Virus record (IMG/VR): IMGVR_UViG_3300028837_000375
Span: 1 to 37,038 of that record
Origin: a virus
DNA length: 37,038 bases
Reading direction: 5' to 3' (one strand)
Shown: one piece after another, positions 33,515-37,038 of the stretch
How the letters are laid out: each line of letters starts with the position of its first letter
Position numbering within the stretch: position 1 is the stretch's first letter
The notes under the pieces: generated by a model
What the model was told of the DNA's origin: nothing
Seen by the model: the letters and a program-made list of their open reading frames with translations, nothing else
Databases searched by the model: none
Program-made: the position numbers and the translations under genes

Positions 33515-35209
33515 ATGCCATACAGCAGTTACATACGTCCTGGTGTTTACATCGAACATGAGTACAGGGCTGTACTTGCAGCCTTTGGGGGACTGCCGAG
33601 AGGAATATGTTTAGTTGGAGAAGCTAGTAGGGCAAAATATGTTTTTGATGAAGTTGTTAGAAGGGGTTACGTGATTGACGAGAGTGTTACTCCCGCTGCC
33701 ACTTCACCACATCAGGTTACTCTAGCTTATACAGCTAATCAGTTGAAATCAGACACTAGTGTTAGTAAAGATGGTGTTGAAATTTCTCCTGAATCATGGG
33801 ATTTCGATGATAGCACTCACATAACTATCAAAGATTTTATTTACACCGCAGGTTCAAATTGGACAGTAAGCTATCAAGCAAGCTCAGGTTCACCACCTTC
33901 AACTGACCCATTAGTTAATGCGAATGCAGATGCAATTGATTTGGTGGGTACGTATCCAAGAGTAGCAACGTATGTTCAGGGTACTGACTATCAATTAACA
34001 GGTGACACGGTTGATTGGAGTCTTGCTGGTTCTGAACCTGCATTGGATACATCTTACTATGTGTCTTACACCTACGTAAGACCTGCAACTGATTACAATA
34101 CACCGAAGTTAGCTTTCAGTTTAGATGAAGTGTTAAATGACATCGGTGGATTGGACGGAACAAATCTTTTAGGTATAGGTGCTCAAATTGCATTTCAACA
34201 GAACGCTCCGTTTGTATGGTACGTTCAGGTTAATGATGCGGATGATGACGGTGTGTATACCAAAGAAGATTATAAGACAGCAATTGATGGCTGTGCGAAT
34301 AAAGAGGAAGTCACAGACATTGTTCCATTGATGCCAAACTACTTTACTGATGCTGATTACGATAACATCGCTTCTCATTTAAGACAGCATGTAATTGATG
34401 AGTCAAGCGTCTTTATTAAGCATGAAAGATTAGGATGGTTTGGTAGAAAGGTAAATACTGATATTGGCGATAAGTCTACTCAGTATTCCTTTGTGTATAC
34501 CGCAACACAGTTGCTTTATGCTGTTGCAGATAGTCCTGGAAGGGGAAGGCTGATTTTGGTCGGACCATCTTGGGTTAAGAAAACTATAGTCATGGAGACA
34601 GGTCAGGAGTTAGTTATGACATTAGATTCTAGCTTTATTGCTTGTGGTATCGCAGCGAAGCAGAATAGTTTCGATAATGTCTCTGAGTCTCTGTTGAGGA
34701 AGACCATAACAGGTTTTGATTCAATAGAGGAATGGTCTCCTGAGCAAGTTGACTATGCTGCTTCTTACGGTGTATGTGTGGTTTCTTACAAAGGTGGATT
34801 GCTCATCCTGCTAGACCCAATTACTACTGAGCCTACTGACATTGAGTTTCAGGAAATTTCAGCAATGTGTCAGAAAGACTTGGTGACAGCACGAATGAGG
34901 GAATACCTTGATGATAATATTGTCGGGATAGTTCCTGATGATTTGGATGACTTCATTTGGGATATTAAGGGAGCAATCGTGATAGTGCTTAAGTCTGCAA
35001 TTTCCGATGGTATTATTTCAACCTACAAGGATGAAAATGGATTGACGAGAGAGGTTGATACCACTAAGGATATTGAGGTCAGGCGAGATGAGACTGATGC
35101 TACCAAATACATTTTTAAGTATTGGTACAATCTTAAGTACCCTGCTAAGAGACTGTTTGGTACTTATACTGTTGACGCACCATTCACATCTCAGAAAGCT
35201 TCAGCATAA
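33515..35209 (+). CDS. Contractile tail sheath protein
   Basis: A 564-residue sheath subunit; it shows the phage has a contractile tail. The N-terminus PYSSYIRPGVYIEHEYRAVL is the standard sheath start that threads to neighbours. The C-terminal domain carries the conserved sheath region (YGVCVVSYKGGLLILLDPIT, then the MREYLDDNIVGIVPD helix, then KYWYNLKYPAKRLFGTY), which forms the core of the helical lattice. Between them two Ig-like beta modules are inserted (HQVTLAYTANQL... and TYVQGTDYQLTGDTVDWSL..YYVSYTY), probably exposed on the tail surface. Start ATG 33515 follows AGGAGGTG at 33501-33508; a GTG inside that site, in frame, is rejected. Tail tube follows directly. Confidence 0.93.
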   Translation: MPYSSYIRPGVYIEHEYRAVLAAFGGLPRGICLVGEASRAKYVFDEVVRRGYVIDESVTPAATSPHQVTLAYTANQLKSDTSVSKDGVEISPESWDFDDSTHITIKDFIYTAGSNWTVSYQASSGSPPSTDPLVNANADAIDLVGTYPRVATYVQGTDYQLTGDTVDWSLAGSEPALDTSYYVSYTYVRPATDYNTPKLAFSLDEVLNDIGGLDGTNLLGIGAQIAFQQNAPFVWYVQVNDADDDGVYTKEDYKTAIDGCANKEEVTDIVPLMPNYFTDADYDNIASHLRQHVIDESSVFIKHERLGWFGRKVNTDIGDKSTQYSFVYTATQLLYAVADSPGRGRLILVGPSWVKKTIVMETGQELVMTLDSSFIACGIAAKQNSFDNVSESLLRKTITGFDSIEEWSPEQVDYAASYGVCVVSYKGGLLILLDPITTEPTDIEFQEISAMCQKDLVTARMREYLDDNIVGIVPDDLDDFIWDIKGAIVIVLKSAISDGIISTYKDENGLTREVDTTKDIEVRRDETDATKYIFKYWYNLKYPAKRLFGTYTVDAPFTSQKASA

Positions 35210-35246
35210 AACTCTAAACGTTAACTTTTAAGGGAGGTGAATATAC

Positions 35247-35696
35247 ATGCCAGCACCATTTACTAAAGCAATTACTCAACACGTTGTTAGCATCAGAGTT
35301 AATGGACAGACGGTAGGTTACATTCAGTCATGGAATTCTGACCAAACGAGAGGTTTGACTAGGGTTTACGAACTGAACGCTGCCACTTCAGGTAGAACGG
35401 TTGAGGTAGTTCCTGGTAATGTCGATAGTGATACGCTCGATATTTCTAGGTACGACATTTACAGAAGGCTTCTGTGGAGAGCATTTGGTTTTGAAGCAAG
35501 CATAGTCCACTTGGCTGACCATCTGAGACCGTTTGATGTGAAGGAAATTTGGAAGACACCGCAGGGAGATACGTATGGGACACTCTATACAGGCTGTTGG
35601 TTCGCTAACACAGGAAGGAACATGGCTGCTACAGGAGACCGTCTTATCATGGCTTCTGCGAAAATGGAAGTAACAGACAGACTACCATTGAGGTAG
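35247..35696 (+). CDS. Tail tube protein
   Basis: A 149-residue protein forming the inner tube under the sheath. It is beta-rich (HVVSIRVNGQTVGYIQSW, LTRVYELNA, ATGDRLIMASAKMEVTDRL), of usual size for myovirus tube proteins, and follows the sheath gene as in nearly all contractile tails. It has a strong AGGGAGGTGA site at 35231-35240 in keeping with many copies per virion. The identification rests on order, length and strand pattern, without a single diagnostic motif. Confidence 0.85.
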   Translation: MPAPFTKAITQHVVSIRVNGQTVGYIQSWNSDQTRGLTRVYELNAATSGRTVEVVPGNVDSDTLDISRYDIYRRLLWRAFGFEASIVHLADHLRPFDVKEIWKTPQGDTYGTLYTGCWFANTGRNMAATGDRLIMASAKMEVTDRLPLR

Positions 35697-35742
35697 ATTG
35701 AATGAAAATGAAATACTGAAAATTTGAAAGGAGACTGAAAAA

Positions 35743-36207
35743 ATGGAAGAGAAAAATCAGGTGCAAAAACAGACAATGAAAGAGGTGAAAGAAGCGTTGG
35801 GAACTCCATTAGATGCTCTGAAAGATATGCTAGTAAATGGGGAGATAACAAAGGACGTAAAGTATAACGGACATACCTACACGTTTGCAAGTCTGACGGA
35901 AGAGGAAGAGGTATGGAGAGATAAGTTTGTGAGCCTAGAAACTCCCCTTGTTCTAGCAAGCTCTAGGAGAGCACCAACGTTAGCTATTTCACTCAGGAAG
36001 ATGGATGGGATTTATGTGGAAGACATCTTTGCTGAATCACTTGATGCTTCTGATGAAGGTAACAAGAAATATGTAGTAGCTGATAAATTGTTTCGTGAAT
36101 ATTTCAAAGAGATGAAACGGGAACATGTAACTGAGTTGTATAAGCTTTATGAATCAGCAATTGAAGGTACTGTAGCAGGAGCAGTAGCGGAAGTAAAAAA
36201 CTCATAA
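35743..36207 (+). CDS. Tail assembly chaperone, short form
   Basis: A 154-residue, acidic, helical protein between tube and tape measure, where gpG-like tail chaperones sit. These coat the tape measure during tail assembly and are absent from the finished virion. The sequence has LGTPLDALKDMLVNGEI, then KYNGHTYTFASLTEEEEVWRD and ALSLR-like helices. Its end carries a slippery heptamer, so a fraction of ribosomes should shift to -1 and extend it into the following frame. It has a GAAAGGAG site ahead of ATG 35743. Confidence 0.8.
   Translation: MEEKNQVQKQTMKEVKEALGTPLDALKDMLVNGEITKDVKYNGHTYTFASLTEEEEVWRDKFVSLETPLVLASSRRAPTLAISLRKMDGIYVEDIFAESLDASDEGNKKYVVADKLFREYFKEMKREHVTELYKLYESAIEGTVAGAVAEVKNS
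36177..36201 (+). promoter_or_regulatory. Programmed -1 ribosomal frameshift site
   Basis: Slippery heptamer A_AAA_AAC at 36195-36201, in the correct phase of the short chaperone frame (GTA AAA AAC), two codons before its TAA. An SD-like AGGAG at 36177-36181, 13 bases upstream, could stimulate the shift as in E. coli dnaX. Downstream only a weak 5-bp stem (CCTTC 36213-36217 with GAAGG 36227-36231) is seen. Confidence 0.82.
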
Positions 36208-36623
36208 ACGAGCCTTCTTGGAAGTTGAAGGCAGATGTATTAGCCTCAAAAGGAGTGCTCGTTTCCAATCCTGATTTTAGAAAAATGAATGCGGTAAGAT
36301 GGCAGTTTGAATATCTTGCAATGATAAGAAAGCGAAAGCAGGATATGGCAGACTTAGCTTTTCTCTTAGTAGGAGATACGTTTCAAGAATTAGATATAGA
36401 CAAACAATTAGTCATTGTTCCTTTAGGATATATAGTTAGTCCTGAAAGGATGGATAAATTAAAACAGCATAAAGATGAAGAAGAGCTAAGAGAAAAAGAA
36501 GGTACTTTCATGAATGATGAAGAGTATGAAGCAATGCTGAAAGAGATGGAAAGTAAAGGTCATGTCCTAGATGATTTAGAAGAGTTAAGCGTAGCTAATG
36601 ACAATCGGGAGACTAAAAAGTAA
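36201..36623 (+). CDS. Tail assembly chaperone, frameshift extension (gpGT-like)
   Basis: This frame has no credible start or ribosome binding site of its own; its first usable codon is a TTG at 36225. It is open back to the slippery site, and a -1 shift joins it to the short chaperone: residues up to Asn153 (codon ending 36201) and then 140 residues read from 36201, giving about 293 in total. The extension is helical and acidic and ends in VANDNRETKK. Its stop is followed at once by the tape-measure ATG. The G/GT two-form arrangement is conserved across tailed phages, the long form recruiting tape measure and tube proteins. Confidence 0.82.
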   Translation, partial: LINEPSWKLKADVLASKGVLVSNPDFRKMNAVRWQFEYLAMIRKRKQDMADLAFLLVGDTFQELDIDKQLVIVPLGYIVSPERMDKLKQHKDEEELREKEGTFMNDEEYEAMLKEMESKGHVLDDLEELSVANDNRETKK

Positions 36624-37038
36624 ATGCCTGATTCCAATGAACTTCAACTTGAATTAGGGTTAGACAACGAAAAGGCGATAGCCGAAGCTCAAGAGCTATA
36701 TGACTTCGTAGATAAGATGACGCAAGACTTTGTTACGATGTTTGGGGAAGCTTCGGCTAAAATGGAGTCTTACGCTGACGGATTCAGCAGGATGAGAACT
36801 AAAGCTGAATCCAATATGGAAAGAACAAGAAAGGAAGTTGGAAAAACTAATAAAGCAGTTGAAGAAAACAGGGAAGAGACAAAGAAAACTACCAAAGAGT
36901 ACGGTATAGCAGGAAAGGCAATGAAAGCTGCTTGGGTAGATGCCAAAGCAGGTGCATCAACAGCTTTCTTAGCTATAAAAGATATTGCAGGATTAAGCGG
37001 TCTTGCAGGGGGAGTAGGAGCAGCGGGTGGATTAGTAG
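36624..37038 (+). CDS. Tape measure protein (3' partial)
   Basis: The gene starts directly after the chaperone stop and runs past the window end; 138 residues are visible. It begins MPDSNELQLELGLDNEKAI, continues with a long charged helix (coiled-coil pattern with many Lys, Glu, Arg and Asn), and reaches a hydrophobic Gly/Ala-rich stretch (SGLAGGVGAAGGLV) at the edge. A helical start and Gly/Ala-rich hydrophobic segment directly after the frameshifting chaperones is typical of the tape measure, which sets tail length. Full length cannot be judged. Confidence 0.8.
   Translation, partial: MPDSNELQLELGLDNEKAIAEAQELYDFVDKMTQDFVTMFGEASAKMESYADGFSRMRTKAESNMERTRKEVGKTNKAVEENREETKKTTKEYGIAGKAMKAAWVDAKAGASTAFLAIKDIAGLSGLAGGVGAAGGLV

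Noticed and set aside
36225-36623. Independent gene starting with TTG at 36225
   Set aside because: No ribosome binding site, and the frame is open back to the A_AAA_AAC site in the correct -1 phase; it is the frameshift extension of the chaperone.

Overview
This window is the structural (late) region of a large contractile-tailed bacteriophage (myovirus-type Caudoviricetes). Every supported gene is on the + strand. Genes are tightly packed, often with ATGA or TAATG overlaps, and the DNA is AT-rich. Many starts follow strong Shine-Dalgarno sequences close to AAGGAGGTGA, and TAA, TAG and TGA all act as stops, so the genetic code is standard. No tRNA, rRNA, integrase, transposase, CRISPR array or host-type gene was seen. 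The host cannot be named from the sequence.

Layout. 1-1980: large terminase, with its 5' end outside the window. 1983-4404: a small protein, an M15-type peptidase endolysin, a stand-alone PAS-domain protein, a tail-anchored membrane protein and an unknown; this looks like a lysis cassette with a possible sensor. 4417-9401: a CxxC/HxxxH putative DNA-binding protein, a portal fused to a MuF head-morphogenesis domain and a further C-terminal domain, an unknown, and a 49-residue zinc-ribbon protein. 9426-14295: prohead protease fused to an acidic scaffold (with a likely internal in-frame start for a free scaffold), a putative decoration protein, and the HK97-fold major capsid protein. 14397-16473: small proteins following the capsid gene.

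16500-31801 is dominated by two giant repetitive proteins (1344 and 3088 residues). They combine kelch-like beta-propellers with arrays of a short G/A-R-I-x-P-x-I-type repeat. They flank three genes for neck or connector proteins (20537-22535). In the 3088-residue protein the propellers appear to be inserted at two fixed loops of a beta-sandwich module that occurs four times and carries 2, 2, 1 and 0 propellers. This is the most unusual feature of the window. Because the genes lie among head and neck genes, the products may be head or neck fibres rather than baseplate fibres.

31794-37038 returns to a conserved order: HK97 gp10-like neck protein, zinc-ribbon protein, tail terminator, contractile sheath, tail tube, a tail assembly chaperone pair linked by a -1 frameshift at A_AAA_AAC, and the start of the tape measure protein, which runs off the window.

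Together the genes cover DNA packaging (terminase, portal), capsid assembly and maturation (scaffold, protease, capsid, decoration), head-tail joining, tail assembly and host lysis.
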